From an uncultured Bacteroidales bacterium (GTDB lineage Bacteria; Bacteroidota; Bacteroidia; Bacteroidales; UBA932): a stretch of DNA of 15,648 bases. How positions within the stretch are numbered: position 1 is the first letter of the stretch; each line of letters starts with the position of its first letter. Below are positions 15,566 through 15,648 of the stretch, in pieces. A program made the translations under genes and the position numbers. The notes beneath the pieces were generated by a model, which saw nothing but the letters and a program-made list of their open reading frames with translations, did no database searches and was not told where the DNA came from. The DNA lies in NCBI GenBank assembly GCA_946549475.1, contig CAMNQO010000019.1, forward strand, positions 1 through 15,648, read 5' to 3'.

Positions 15566-15634
15566 CTACAGATTCCGGTTGACTGTCCGGAAATCTCCGA
15601 GGGCTTTCCATCCGATTTTGAAGATGCGTTTCAT
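15566..15634 (-). CDS. Possible 22-residue peptide, doubtful
   Basis: A short minus-strand frame runs from ATG (15632-15634) to TAG (15566-15568) and encodes a basic peptide beginning MKRIFKIGWKALGDF. The codons look like those of the neighbouring genes, but the frame is too short for that to mean much. The opposite strand is also open here, from the nth stop to the window end, without an ATG. A small hairpin (15571-15578 with 15587-15595) falls inside it. No promoter box was found. I do not recognise the peptide; it may be chance. Confidence 0.15.
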   Translation of the reverse strand: MKRIFKIGWKALGDFRTVNRNL

Positions 15635-15648
15635 ATTGATGGAATTGA

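Noticed and set aside
1..15648. CRISPR arrays, tRNA or rRNA genes, transposases, prophage or defence genes
   Set aside because: Nothing matching these was seen; the coding regions are explained by ten ordinary chromosomal genes.

Overview
The window looks like chromosomal DNA of a member of the Bacteroidota, most likely order Bacteroidales. The evidence is threefold. The best promoter matches the Bacteroidota pattern (TTTG, 19 bp, TAnnTTTG). The protein families have Bacteroidota-type lengths and motifs, including a long Lnt, a 7TM-HD protein, and a periplasmic TPR protein paired with an outer-membrane barrel. The coding DNA is GC-rich while the short intergenic gaps are AT-rich. The genus cannot be fixed from this sequence; a Rikenellaceae/Alistipes-like source is only a guess from base composition.

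Layout. Eight genes lie on the minus strand and are transcribed right to left. A TPR-repeat protein (10992-13967) is followed after 9 nt by an outer-membrane beta-barrel protein (9246-10982). After 50 nt comes a compact run: gyrB (7237-9195), a 7TM-HD phosphohydrolase of the PgpH type (5242-7236), tig (3916-5226), clpP (3245-3913), clpX (2015-3238) and lnt (131-2005). Gaps inside this run are 0, 15, 2, 6 and 9 nt, so it reads as one operon. A strong promoter match sits in front of gyrB, with its upstream half inside the last codons of the barrel gene. Two genes are on the plus strand: ftsE (14079-14819) and nth (14816-15457), which overlap by 4 nt and diverge from the TPR gene.

How the genes fit together. 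GyrB controls DNA supercoiling. The HD protein probably degrades c-di-AMP. Trigger factor, ClpP and ClpX handle folding and degradation of new or damaged proteins. Lnt finishes lipoprotein maturation. The TPR protein and the barrel form an envelope pair of unknown function, the least understood part of the window. FtsE is the ATPase of the FtsEX division complex; FtsX is not in the window. Nth is a base-excision repair glycosylase.

Non-coding structure. The lnt 3' end carries a 112-bp AT-rich inverted-repeat element that includes the lnt stop codon. A terminator-like hairpin plus T6 lies inside the clpX 5' coding region. Two divergent promoter candidates overlap between the TPR gene and ftsE. 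A cluster of hairpins follows nth. Most of the window is core housekeeping. I did not find a clear new system such as defence genes, a mobile element or CRISPR; the most open questions are the TPR/barrel pair and the RNA-structure candidates.
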